From Pseudomonadota bacterium (GTDB taxonomy: Bacteria; Pseudomonadota; Alphaproteobacteria; Ferrovibrionales; Ferrovibrionaceae): a stretch of DNA of 7,569 nt. The position numbers and the translations under genes are program-made. Below are positions 1 through 6,322 of the stretch, one piece after another (positions within the stretch are counted from its first letter, which is position 1; the number at the start of each line of letters is the position of its first letter). A model generated the notes under the pieces. That model did not search any database, was not told where the DNA came from, and saw only the letters and a program-made list of their open reading frames with translations. The DNA lies in contig JAEYTW010000145.1 of assembly GCA_023433835.1 (NCBI GenBank), positions 1 through 7,569 of the forward strand. Direction: 5' to 3'.

Positions 1-1
1 C

Positions 2-217
2 GCAGCACCTGAAGCCGTGGCCGACGACGCCGCGGCCCGCGAGGCGCTCGGCGTCGCGGTCGCCCTGATGCGGGCCCCGGCCGACGATCGCGTCAGGCTG
101 GCGGCTGCCCGCACCGTGATGGAATACACCCGCACCAAACCGACGCAGAAGACGGCCATCGCCCTGAGCGCCGCCGAGACCCTGCTCGATGCGGTGCTGG
201 CCGACGATGAAGCCTGA
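2..217 (+). CDS. Probable terminase small subunit, C-terminal part (5' end outside window)
   Basis: The frame is open from the left edge (codons from base 2) to a TGA at 215-217, giving 71 visible residues. A GTG at 17 could be read as a start but has no ribosome binding site and the frame continues upstream of it, so I treat the gene as truncated by the window. The visible part is Ala-rich and helical, with an 'RLAAARTVMEYT' helix followed by 'RTKPTQKT' and a short acidic tail. Such helices followed by a K-P-x-Q-K turn are common at the C-terminus of phage small terminase subunits, which bind the packaging site and load the large subunit. The N-terminal DNA-binding helix-turn-helix expected for the family would lie outside the window and cannot be checked. 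Position directly before, and overlapping, the large terminase gene is the main support. It could instead be an unrelated small phage protein. Confidence 0.62.
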   Translation, partial: AAPEAVADDAAAREALGVAVALMRAPADDRVRLAAARTVMEYTRTKPTQKTAIALSAAETLLDAVLADDEA

Positions 218-1778
218 GCATGTCAAGGCCCGGCGCCTGCTGTTCGACGACTTCGAACTCTATGCCCGGCACGCGCTCCAGGTCAGGACCAAGGACGGCC
301 AGATCGTCGCCCTCCGCCTCAACCCGGCGCAAATGGTGTTGCATCGCGCGGCCGAGGCACAGCGGCAGCAGACGGGCCGGGTCCGCGTCATCGTCCTGAA
401 GGCGCGACAGCAGGGGTTGTCGACCTATATCGGCGCCCGCCTCTACTGGCTCACCAGCCAGCGACGCGCGCGCAAGACCATGGTCATCGCCCATCTCGCC
501 GACAGCACCAAGGCGCTGTTCGACGTGACACGGCGCTATCACGCCAACATGCCCGACTTCCTGCGCCCGGCAACCCGCCACTCGTCGCGGCGGGAACTGT
601 CGTTCTCCGCGCTCGACTCCTCCTACATGGTGGCGACGGCGGGATCCGACGGGGCCGGGCGCGGCGAGACGCTGAATTACGTCCACGCCTCCGAGCTGGC
701 GTTCTGGCCGCCTCACCGTGCCCGCGATACCTTCAACGGCCTCATCCAGGCGGTGCCCGACGCCGACGACACGGAAGTCTACGTCGAGAGCACCGCCAAC
801 GGCGTCACCGGACTGTTTCACCAGCTATGGCAGGATGCGATCGAGGGTCGTTCGGGCTTCGCACCCGTCTTCATTCCCTGGTTTGCCAGCCCCGACTACC
901 GCGAAGAACCGCCTGGGGATTTCAGCCCGACCGAGGAGGAAGCAGTACTCGCCGCCCGCCACCGCCTCGGTGCCGGCCAGCTGGCCTGGCGCCGGCGCAA
1001 GATCGCTCAGAACGGCCTCGACCTGTTCCGCCAGGAATATCCGGCCGAACCCGACGAAGCCTTCCTGACATCCGGCCGCCCGGTCTTCAATCCGGAAATC
1101 CTGCAGACCCGGCTGGGCCAGGTCCCCGACATGCTGCATCGGCTGGCGCTGGAAGGCACGACATGGGCGCCGCATCGCCGCGGCGAGCTCAGCGTCTATC
1201 GCCAGCACGATCCCGGCGAACGCTATTACGTCGGTGCCGACGTCGGCATGGGCCTGCGCAACGGCGACTGGTCGGTGGCCCAGGTGCTCGACAGCCGCAA
1301 ACGCCAGGTCGCCACCTGGCGCGAACGGGTCCACCCCGACCATTTCGCCGAGGTGCTCTACCATCTCGGCTTCTACTACAACACCGCCCGCATCATCGTG
1401 GAGCGCAACAATCACGGCATCCTGACCTGCACCCGGCTCGGCAAGGATCTCGCCTATCCCGATTTCTATACCGAGGAGGCGCTGAACACGCTGGTCGAAC
1501 AGGTCTCGCCCCATCTCGGCTTCCTGACCACCACTCGCACCAAGCCGCTGATCGTCGACCAGCTGCGCGCCGCCCTGCGCGACGGCACGATCGAGCTGAA
1601 CGACAAGACGACGATCCGCGAGCTGATGACCTACGTGGTCAACCGCGCCGGGGCGATGACGGCCGAAGCCGGTTGCCACGACGACACGGTGATGGCCCTG
1701 GCGCTGGCCAACCACATCCACGAAGGCGCCTTCGACCCCATCCCACCCATCGAGGATTTCTACATCGAGGCGATATGA
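207..1778 (+). CDS. terL: Terminase large subunit (packaging ATPase and nuclease)
   Basis: This is the motor that cuts concatemeric phage DNA and drives it into the procapsid through the portal. It is 523 residues, a normal length. In the N-terminal ATPase domain a variant Walker A 'LKARQQGLST' lies at residues 64-73, a Walker B-like 'NYVHASEL' at 157-164 with E163 as candidate catalytic glutamate, and the coupling motif 'VESTANG' at 193-199. The C-terminal RNase H-like nuclease domain shows its three acidic sites: 'GADVG' (D345), 'IIVERNNHG' (E399) and 'GCHDDTV' (D492/D493). I chose ATG 207 because it overlaps the end of the upstream terminase gene by 11 bases. An in-frame ATG at 189 would add six unlikely residues (MRCWPT). 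No clear Shine-Dalgarno precedes 207, so translation is probably coupled to the upstream gene. The stop overlaps the portal start as ATGA. Family identity is secure; the exact start is less so. Confidence 0.95.
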   Translation: MKPEHVKARRLLFDDFELYARHALQVRTKDGQIVALRLNPAQMVLHRAAEAQRQQTGRVRVIVLKARQQGLSTYIGARLYWLTSQRRARKTMVIAHLADSTKALFDVTRRYHANMPDFLRPATRHSSRRELSFSALDSSYMVATAGSDGAGRGETLNYVHASELAFWPPHRARDTFNGLIQAVPDADDTEVYVESTANGVTGLFHQLWQDAIEGRSGFAPVFIPWFASPDYREEPPGDFSPTEEEAVLAARHRLGAGQLAWRRRKIAQNGLDLFRQEYPAEPDEAFLTSGRPVFNPEILQTRLGQVPDMLHRLALEGTTWAPHRRGELSVYRQHDPGERYYVGADVGMGLRNGDWSVAQVLDSRKRQVATWRERVHPDHFAEVLYHLGFYYNTARIIVERNNHGILTCTRLGKDLAYPDFYTEEALNTLVEQVSPHLGFLTTTRTKPLIVDQLRAALRDGTIELNDKTTIRELMTYVVNRAGAMTAEAGCHDDTVMALALANHIHEGAFDPIPPIEDFYIEAI

Positions 1779-3754
1779 CAAAGAAACACGACGACGAGAT
1801 CATCGCCTTGCTGGACGCCCATATCCGCGACAGCGTCGGTCACCTTGACCGCACGCTTGCCGCCGAGCGCGAGAAGGTGCAGGCCTATTACGATGGCGAA
1901 AAGCCGCTGCCGCAGCATCGCGGCGATGCCACCTACATCTCGCAGGACGTCTACAACGCGGTCGAGGGCGTCAAGGCCAATCTGCTCGAAACCTTCGGCG
2001 GCAACCACGACCTGGTCGAGTTCGAACCGCAGGGACCCGAGGATGTCGCGACCGCTCGCCAGGCCACCGAATTCACCGACTTCGTCGTGTTCCGGCAGAA
2101 TCCCGGCTATCGCATCTTCCATGACGTCATCCACGACAGCCTGACCGCCCGGTTGGGCGTGGTGCAGGTCTACTGGGATCCAGCGACCGAGGATCGGACG
2201 GATTCGTTCGAAGGCGCGACCGCCGAACAGCTCGCCGCCGCCCTGTCGGATGCCGACGACATCGTCGACTTCGCCATCGAGCGCGACGAAGGCGGCATCC
2301 TGGCGGGCACGATCACCCGGCGCATCTCGCGGGCACAGTGCCGCATCGAGAATGTCCCGCCAGAGGAATTCCTGCTGCGCGCCGGCGAACGCGACGCCAA
2401 CGAACGCGGCGTGTTCAAGGGCCGGCGCACCCGCAAGACCCGCGCCCAGCTGAAAGCCGAAGGTTTCAAGGCGCAGGCCGTCGACGAGTTGCCGGCGGAC
2501 GGCGGGGATTGGGATGTCGCAGCCGAAACCATGGAGCGTCACAAGGCTACCGGCAGCTGGCTCTTCGGCGACGGCGACCTGGGCGACCCCGACATGGCCA
2601 GGCTGTGGGTCTACGATTGCTACGTCACCGCCAATCTCGACGGCACACGGCCGAAACTGTGGAACGTCGTGGTATCGGGACGCACCGTCCTGCGCTGCGA
2701 CCAGGTCGCGGACGACCCCTTCGTCGCCTGCAGCCTGCTGCGCCGGCCGCATGCCGCCTTCGGTTCGAACTACGCCGACAAGGTCGTGGCCGTGCAGAAC
2801 GCCAAGACGGTCCTGACCCGCTCGATCCTCAACCACGCCGCCGTGACGAACAATCCGCGCTATGTCGTGGTCAAGGGTGGCCTGGTCAATCCGCGCGAAC
2901 TGGTCGACAACCGGTTCGGCGGTATCGTCAACGTCACCCGGCCGGACGCGATCACGCCGATGATTCAGGCGCCGTTGAACCCCTACGTCTTCGAGACCGT
3001 CCAGTTGATGGATGCCGACAAGGAGGACGTCACCGGCGTCTCCCGCCTGGCCCAGGGGCTGAACAAGGACGCGATCTCCAAGCAGAATTCGGCCGCGCTG
3101 GTCGGCCAGCTGACCACGCTGTCGATGCAGCGGGCCAAGGTGATGGCGCGCAACTTCATCGAGGATTTTCTCAAGAGCCTCTATCTCAAGGTCTATGCCG
3201 TCGTCATCGCCAACGAAGACCGCCGGCGGCTGTTCGACGTCGCCGGCGGCTGGGCCGCGGTATCGCCCGCCGACTGGGGCGGACGCACCAAGGTGCGGGC
3301 CAGCGCCCGCATCGGGTATGGCGAGCAGGAGAAGGATGCGCAGAAATTCCTGTCGGTCCACGGTCTGCTCGCGGCCGATCCCGTGCTGTCGGCGCAATAT
3401 GGGCCACGGCAGCGCTATGCCGTGGTCGCCGAGTACATGAAGCGGTCCGGGATCAAGGATCCCTCCCCCTACCTCGCGGCCGATCCGCCACCCCCGCCGC
3501 CGGCACCGCCGCCCGATCCGGCCCAGGCCATTCAGCTCGAGACGATGCGCGCCGCGCTGACTCAGATGCAGATCCAGAACCAGCTGATGCTGCGTCAGCA
3601 GGAGCAGGTCGAGAAGATGGCGGCGCTAAGCCATGAGCTGGGCCTGATGAACGCCAACCTCGCATCCCGCAAACAGGCGCACGAGGAACAGATGGACGAG
3701 GCCGAGCTCGGCATCGAACTGGCGGAGCACGCGGCCCGGGGAGACGGGCGATGA
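1775..3754 (+). CDS. Portal protein (P22/SU10-like, head-tail connector)
   Basis: The portal forms the dodecameric ring at one capsid vertex through which DNA enters and leaves and onto which terminase and then the adaptor dock. The product is 659 residues, between typical short portals and the 725-residue P22 portal. The N-terminus (residues 1-45) is helical and charged. 'GDATYISQDVYNAVE' (about 50-64) is a typical portal entry motif. The strongest marker is 'GVSRLAQGLNKDAISK' at 421-436, matching the conserved G-V-[ST]-R-x-x-Q-G-L segment of P22-like portals, followed by long helices. Residues 571-582 form a proline run, and after it a Gln/Glu/Met-rich coiled coil runs to the end (about 583-655), comparable to a barrel-type extension. 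Start choice: the ATG overlaps the terL stop (ATGA) and has GAGG at 1767-1770. The frame stays open far upstream, to 827, but that part is a shadow of terL. The stop overlaps the next gene as ATGA. Confidence 0.9.
   Translation: MTKKHDDEIIALLDAHIRDSVGHLDRTLAAEREKVQAYYDGEKPLPQHRGDATYISQDVYNAVEGVKANLLETFGGNHDLVEFEPQGPEDVATARQATEFTDFVVFRQNPGYRIFHDVIHDSLTARLGVVQVYWDPATEDRTDSFEGATAEQLAAALSDADDIVDFAIERDEGGILAGTITRRISRAQCRIENVPPEEFLLRAGERDANERGVFKGRRTRKTRAQLKAEGFKAQAVDELPADGGDWDVAAETMERHKATGSWLFGDGDLGDPDMARLWVYDCYVTANLDGTRPKLWNVVVSGRTVLRCDQVADDPFVACSLLRRPHAAFGSNYADKVVAVQNAKTVLTRSILNHAAVTNNPRYVVVKGGLVNPRELVDNRFGGIVNVTRPDAITPMIQAPLNPYVFETVQLMDADKEDVTGVSRLAQGLNKDAISKQNSAALVGQLTTLSMQRAKVMARNFIEDFLKSLYLKVYAVVIANEDRRRLFDVAGGWAAVSPADWGGRTKVRASARIGYGEQEKDAQKFLSVHGLLAADPVLSAQYGPRQRYAVVAEYMKRSGIKDPSPYLAADPPPPPPAPPPDPAQAIQLETMRAALTQMQIQNQLMLRQQEQVEKMAALSHELGLMNANLASRKQAHEEQMDEAELGIELAEHAARGDGR
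3485..3514 (+). other. Polyproline linker in portal protein
   Basis: Codons 571-580 of the portal encode nine prolines in ten residues (six Pro, Ala, three Pro), followed by Asp-Pro. The run separates the globular portal core from the C-terminal coiled coil and probably acts as a stiff spacer. Consecutive prolines usually slow ribosomes and depend on elongation factor P, which is established knowledge; any effect here is inference. Confidence 0.8.
3738..3744 (+). promoter_or_regulatory. Ribosome binding site for the 90-residue protein
   Basis: GGGGAGA lies six bases before ATG 3751. Located within the last portal codons, it supports this start for the small gene and shows that it does not depend only on coupling. 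Confidence 0.6.
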
Positions 3755-4023
3755 TCGACCATACCCCGGGCGACGTCGACATCGCCGTCATCGAACGGGC
3801 GTTGCGCGCCCGCATCCTGCTCGGCCAACCGGCCGTCATCGAAGCCTTCGAAGCGGTGATGGCCGACTTGCGCGACCAGATCGTGGCGCAGGCACCGGAG
3901 GCGCAGGGCGCGCGCGAAAGTCTCTTCCACCAGCATCTCGGGCTGCAACTCGTCCTCGGCCAGCTCAAGGCCTGGGACGCCGAAGGCCATACCGACGAAC
4001 AACGCGCCGCGGCGCAGGAGTGA
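3751..4023 (+). CDS. Small helical phage protein of unknown function between portal and scaffold
   Basis: I do not recognise this 90-residue protein. It is predicted all-helical from sequence inspection: 'IAVIERALRARILLG' (about 11-25), then 'AVIEAFEAVMADLRDQIVAQ' and a third helix near 'HQHLGLQLVLGQLKAW'. The C-terminus is charged and Ala-rich. There is no signal peptide or membrane segment and no cysteine. The start ATG overlaps the portal TGA (ATGA) and is preceded by GGGGAGA, so the start is well supported. The stop is seven bases before the scaffold start. Small proteins in this slot between portal and scaffold are common in podovirus-like head modules and usually have no assigned role. 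A scaffold accessory, a portal-assembly helper or a minor head protein are all possible. Codon use matches its neighbours, so it is a real gene. Confidence 0.85.
   Translation: MIDHTPGDVDIAVIERALRARILLGQPAVIEAFEAVMADLRDQIVAQAPEAQGARESLFHQHLGLQLVLGQLKAWDAEGHTDEQRAAAQE
4016..4020 (+). promoter_or_regulatory. Ribosome binding site for the scaffold gene
   Basis: AGGAG overlaps the last codons of the preceding gene and sits ten bases before ATG 4031. The spacing is slightly long but it is the only good candidate and supports this start. Confidence 0.55.
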
Positions 4024-4030
4024 CACCAAC

Positions 4031-5017
4031 ATGACCACCAATCCCACCGACGGGACCGTGGATACCAGCGAAGGCCTGACGCAGGATCAGGCCGCCGATG
4101 CCATCTTTGCCCGCATGACGGCCGAGCCCGAGGCTCCAGCCGGGCATGAAGACGAGGATGCCGAAATCGGGACGCCCCATGACGACGAGGCGGACATCGG
4201 CGTCGAAACCGACGAAGACGTCCAGGACGAAGAGAACGGCGCCCGGCGATCGGCCGCGGCCGACGATGCCGAGGTCGAGGTCGTGGTCGACGGCGAGATC
4301 CGCCGGGTCGCCGTCCGCGACCTTAAGCGCCTGGCCGGGCAGGAAGCGGCGCTGACCCGCAAGTCGCAGGAAGTCGCCGCCCGCCGCAAGGCGGCCGACG
4401 AACGGGAGGAAGCCAGCGCCTATGCCCTGGATGCGCTGATCCGGCGGGCTCAGGAACGCGTCCAGCCCTATGCCGAGATCGATTGGCTGGTCGCGGCGCA
4501 GAAATTGTCGCCCGACGAGCTGCAGGCGCTACGGACGGAAGCCCGCCGGCATTATGAGGACTACCACTTCCTGACCCAGGAAGCGGTCCGCCTGCACGAT
4601 CGCGCCAAGGCCGGCCGGGCGGAAGCATTGCGCGAAGCCGCCGTCGCCGCCCTGCCGGAAATCCGCGACCGGATCGCCGAGGCAGGCGGCTCGTGGTCGC
4701 CGGAAACCTACGACCGCATCCGCACCTACGCGATCGCCCAAGGTTTCCCGCAGAGCGAGGTCAACGGCTGGGTCAATCCGGCGATCATCCAGATGGTCTA
4801 CAAGGCCAGCCGCTACGACGCGATCAAGGCCCAGGGCCCGGTCAAGACCCGGGCCGTCGCCCGCAGCGCCAGCCCGGTCAAGACGACCGGCGCCCCGGCC
4901 AAGGCCAATCCCGGCTCGGCCGCGGCCGACAAGGCGATGTCGCGCCTCAGGCAGACCGGCAGCGTCGAGGATGCGGCCGCGGCGATCTTCGCCCGGATGA
5001 CGTCGAAACGTCGCTGA
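4031..5017 (+). CDS. Probable capsid scaffold protein
   Basis: Scaffold proteins guide capsid proteins into a procapsid and then leave or are degraded. This 328-residue product has the expected layout. An N-terminal segment is extremely acidic (16 Asp/Glu in residues 40-68). A 'VEVVVDGEIRRV' element (82-93) comes next, resembling the V-x-V-D-G-E element at the head of many phage scaffolds. Then follows a long charged coiled coil (about 94-215). A folded C-terminal part contains 'WSPETYDRIRTYAIAQGF' (222-239) and 'NPAIIQMVYKASRYDAIK' (249-266). Next is a Lys/Ala/Pro-rich linker (267-300) and a basic end (SKRR). No protease motif is seen, so it is not an obvious scaffold-protease fusion. A ten-residue motif at 21-30 recurs at 315-324 with one change. 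Position immediately before the capsid gene is classic for scaffolds. Sequence similarity among scaffolds is weak, so the assignment rests on composition, motif and position together. Confidence 0.8.
   Translation: MTTNPTDGTVDTSEGLTQDQAADAIFARMTAEPEAPAGHEDEDAEIGTPHDDEADIGVETDEDVQDEENGARRSAAADDAEVEVVVDGEIRRVAVRDLKRLAGQEAALTRKSQEVAARRKAADEREEASAYALDALIRRAQERVQPYAEIDWLVAAQKLSPDELQALRTEARRHYEDYHFLTQEAVRLHDRAKAGRAEALREAAVAALPEIRDRIAEAGGSWSPETYDRIRTYAIAQGFPQSEVNGWVNPAIIQMVYKASRYDAIKAQGPVKTRAVARSASPVKTTGAPAKANPGSAAADKAMSRLRQTGSVEDAAAAIFARMTSKRR
4091..4120 (+). repeat. N-terminal copy of the scaffold terminal motif
   Basis: Encodes AADAIFARMT (scaffold residues 21-30). It matches the copy at 4973-5002 at nine of ten residues but only 24 of 30 bases. 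Four codons differ synonymously. Confidence 0.75.
4973..5002 (+). repeat. C-terminal copy of the scaffold terminal motif
   Basis: Encodes AAAAIFARMT (scaffold residues 315-324), just before the basic SKRR end. It is the partner of the copy at 4091-4120. Confidence 0.75.
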
Positions 5018-5046
5018 CGCCTCGTCACCCGACAACATTCACTTTC

Positions 5047-5052
5047 AAGGAA
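5047..5052 (+). promoter_or_regulatory. Ribosome binding site for the major capsid gene
   Basis: AAGGAA lies five bases before ATG 5058 in a 40-base spacer (5018-5057) that is more AT-rich than its surroundings. This gives the capsid gene independent and probably efficient initiation. I could not support a promoter in the spacer. Confidence 0.65.
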
Positions 5053-5057
5053 CCTTC

Positions 5058-5969
5058 ATGTCCCAGATCACCACCTATGACCAGGTCGGCCTGGCCGAAG
5101 ACGTCGACGACGTCATCACTAACCTGTCGCCGACCTCGACGCCGTTCATCTCCTCGATCGGCGAGGAGACCACCAAGGCGCGTGTCTACGAGTGGCAGGA
5201 AGATGCGCTGGCCGACCCGGCTGACAATGCCAAGGTCGAAGGCTTCGACGCCGCTTCGGGCAGCGTCACTCCGACGGTGATGCGCACCAACACCGTCCAG
5301 ATCTTCGAGAAGACCGTCAAGGTGTCGGAGACCGCCGATGCGGTGCAGACTCACGGCCGGGCCAAGGAAAGCTCCTACCAGGCCGCCAAGAAGGGCAAGG
5401 AGATCAAGCGGGATCTCGAGCGCGCCTGCGTCGGCGTGGTCCAGGCGGCGGTGACCGGCGATGCCGCGACCCCGCGCCGCTTCGCCTCGGCCCTGTCACA
5501 GATCTCGGGCACGGTGACCCGGACCGTCGACGGCGATGCGGGCGTTGGCGGCAACCAGGCCCGCGCCCTGCAGGAGGCCGACATCCTCGGCCTGCACCAG
5601 ACCCTCTACGAGAAGGGTTCGGAAGACGTGACCACCCTGATGATCAAGCCGGCCGACAGCCTGATCGTCTCCGGTTTTGCCGCGGCCTCGGGCCGGACCC
5701 GCGACATCGCCGCCCAGCGCAAGGTGGTCAACGCCGTCGACCTCTACATCTCGCCGTTCGGCGAACTCAAGGTCGTGATCAACCGCCAGCTCAAGTCGAG
5801 CGATGCGCTGATCCTCGATCCGTCGATGTGGAAGCTGATGAAGCTGCGCGGCTGGAAGATGACGCCGCTGGCCAAGACCGGCGACAACAACCAGTGGATG
5901 CTGGTCGGCGAATACGGCCTGAAGCACCGCAACCAGGAAGCCACCGGCCGGATCACCAATCTGACCTGA
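5058..5969 (+). CDS. Major capsid protein, DUF5309 / SU10 major capsid family
   Basis: This protein forms the icosahedral shell. It is 303 residues, normal for the family. The N-terminus carries the hallmark 'VGLAEDVDDVITNLSPTSTPF' region (residues 10-30; quoted here only in outline as L-x-E-D-[VL]-x-D-[VI]-I-T-N-[IL]-S-P-x-x-T-P-F), followed by 'YEWQEDAL' (44-51), 'NAKVEGFDA' and 'RTNTVQIFEKTVKVS' (76-90). It continues with 'AAKKGKEIKRDLERA' (109-123), another strong family marker. The C-terminal half has 'LMIKPAD' (194-200), 'VDLYISPFGELKVVINR' (227-243) and 'LILDPSMWKL' (251-260). I see no N-terminal cleaved delta domain, in agreement with a separate scaffold gene just upstream. The fold is expected to be HK97-like. 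A good ribosome binding site precedes the start, and a strong terminator follows six bases after the stop. Close relatives are found in podoviruses and in prophages of Proteobacteria. Confidence 0.93.
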   Translation: MSQITTYDQVGLAEDVDDVITNLSPTSTPFISSIGEETTKARVYEWQEDALADPADNAKVEGFDAASGSVTPTVMRTNTVQIFEKTVKVSETADAVQTHGRAKESSYQAAKKGKEIKRDLERACVGVVQAAVTGDAATPRRFASALSQISGTVTRTVDGDAGVGGNQARALQEADILGLHQTLYEKGSEDVTTLMIKPADSLIVSGFAAASGRTRDIAAQRKVVNAVDLYISPFGELKVVINRQLKSSDALILDPSMWKLMKLRGWKMTPLAKTGDNNQWMLVGEYGLKHRNQEATGRITNLT

Positions 5970-5975
5970 TTTCGC

Positions 5976-6010
5976 GCCGGGGGAGCACGTCGCTCCCCCG
6001 GCATTTTTTC
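5976..6010 (+). terminator. Rho-independent terminator after the capsid gene
   Basis: A perfect 11-base-pair GC-rich stem (5976-5986 with 5992-6002) closes a five-base loop (5987-5991, ACGTC) and is followed by A and six T (6004-6009). It begins six bases after the capsid stop codon. This is a textbook intrinsic terminator. Because genes on the same strand continue 15 bases later, it probably acts as a partial terminator or as a 3' end stabilising capsid mRNA. Confidence 0.9.
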
Positions 6011-6014
6011 CGCC

Positions 6015-6019
6015 GGAGG
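6015..6019 (+). promoter_or_regulatory. Strong ribosome binding site for the 98-residue protein
   Basis: GGAGG lies five bases before ATG 6025, right after the terminator T-run. It fixes the start and shows the downstream genes are translated from read-through or separately started transcripts. Confidence 0.75.
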
Positions 6020-6024
6020 CTTCG

Positions 6025-6321
6025 ATGCAGTTTCTGGACGTCACCACCAGCCTCGACCTTGTCGACGGCAAGCTTCTGGTCGGCCATCACCAGGATATCG
6101 GCTCCCAATTCCTCGACGATCTCGCCGAGGCGCGGCTCGCCTCGGCGGCGGTGCGGGAAGGCGAGTTCATGAAAGTGGCCTCGATTCCTGCCGCGATCGT
6201 CGACAGCTGGGCCGCGCAGGGTTTCAACATTCTCGACCAGCGGGTCGGCGCCGCCGACATCCTCAAGCGCCTGAGGGCCGAGGACATGGGCCGGCTGATC
6301 GCCACGGCCAAGCGGGTCTGA
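6025..6321 (+). CDS. Small capsid-associated phage protein (conserved neighbour of DUF5309 capsid genes)
   Basis: This 98-residue protein has no enzyme motif. The N-terminal third is beta-like ('MQFLDVTTSLDLVDGKLLVGHHQDI'-type alternation, residues 1-25). It is followed by a helix ('QFLDDLAEARLASAAV', 28-43), the segment 'MKVASIPAAIVDSWAAQGFNI' (49-69), and a closing helix ('ADILKRLRAEDMGRLIAT', 77-94). A small protein with the pattern V-A-x-[IV]-P-x-x-[IV]-V-x-x-W-x-x-x-G-[FI]-[ND] followed by 'I-L-x-[KR]-L' is, from memory, a frequent companion directly after capsid genes of this type. Its role is not established to my knowledge. A minor virion or head-stability role is inferred from position. 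The start has a strong GGAGG site and the stop is one base before the adaptor start, which suggests coupled translation with it. Confidence 0.85.
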   Translation: MQFLDVTTSLDLVDGKLLVGHHQDIGSQFLDDLAEARLASAAVREGEFMKVASIPAAIVDSWAAQGFNILDQRVGAADILKRLRAEDMGRLIATAKRV

Positions 6322-6322
6322 G

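Noticed and set aside
189..206. ATG at 189 as the start of the large terminase
   Set aside because: It adds MRCWPT deep within the small terminase gene with no supporting ribosome binding site. ATG 207, overlapping the upstream stop, fits better.
1..217. Packaging site (cos or pac) near the small terminase gene
   Set aside because: Such sites often lie near this gene, but I see no inverted repeat or iteron set that would support one here.
827..1774. In-frame upstream extension of the portal gene (open frame beginning at 827)
   Set aside because: This stretch lies over the secure large terminase gene in another frame and encodes Arg/Pro/Gly-rich sequence typical of a GC-rich shadow frame. 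The portal start at 1775 has a ribosome binding site and the usual ATGA overlap.
825..1781. 318-codon minus-strand open frame opposite the large terminase, and a similar one at 93-821
   Set aside because: Antisense shadows of terL, whose motifs prove the plus strand is coding.
1760..3397. 545-codon open frame on the minus strand opposite the portal gene
   Set aside because: It mirrors the portal coding region; GC-rich third positions remove stop codons from the antisense frame. The translation resembles no phage or host family, and no ribosome binding site or gap between plus-strand genes accommodates it.
2338..3636. 432-codon plus-strand open frame inside the portal gene
   Set aside because: Arg/Gly/Pro-rich shadow in a different frame from the recognised portal protein.
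5018..5057. Possible promoter in the AT-richer spacer before the capsid gene
   Set aside because: No convincing -35/-10 pair is visible; the only supportable element is the ribosome binding site.
5828..6172. Open frames crossing the capsid end and terminator (plus strand 5828-6172, minus strand 5496-6071)
   Set aside because: They run across a perfect terminator hairpin and two recognised genes, with shadow-like composition.
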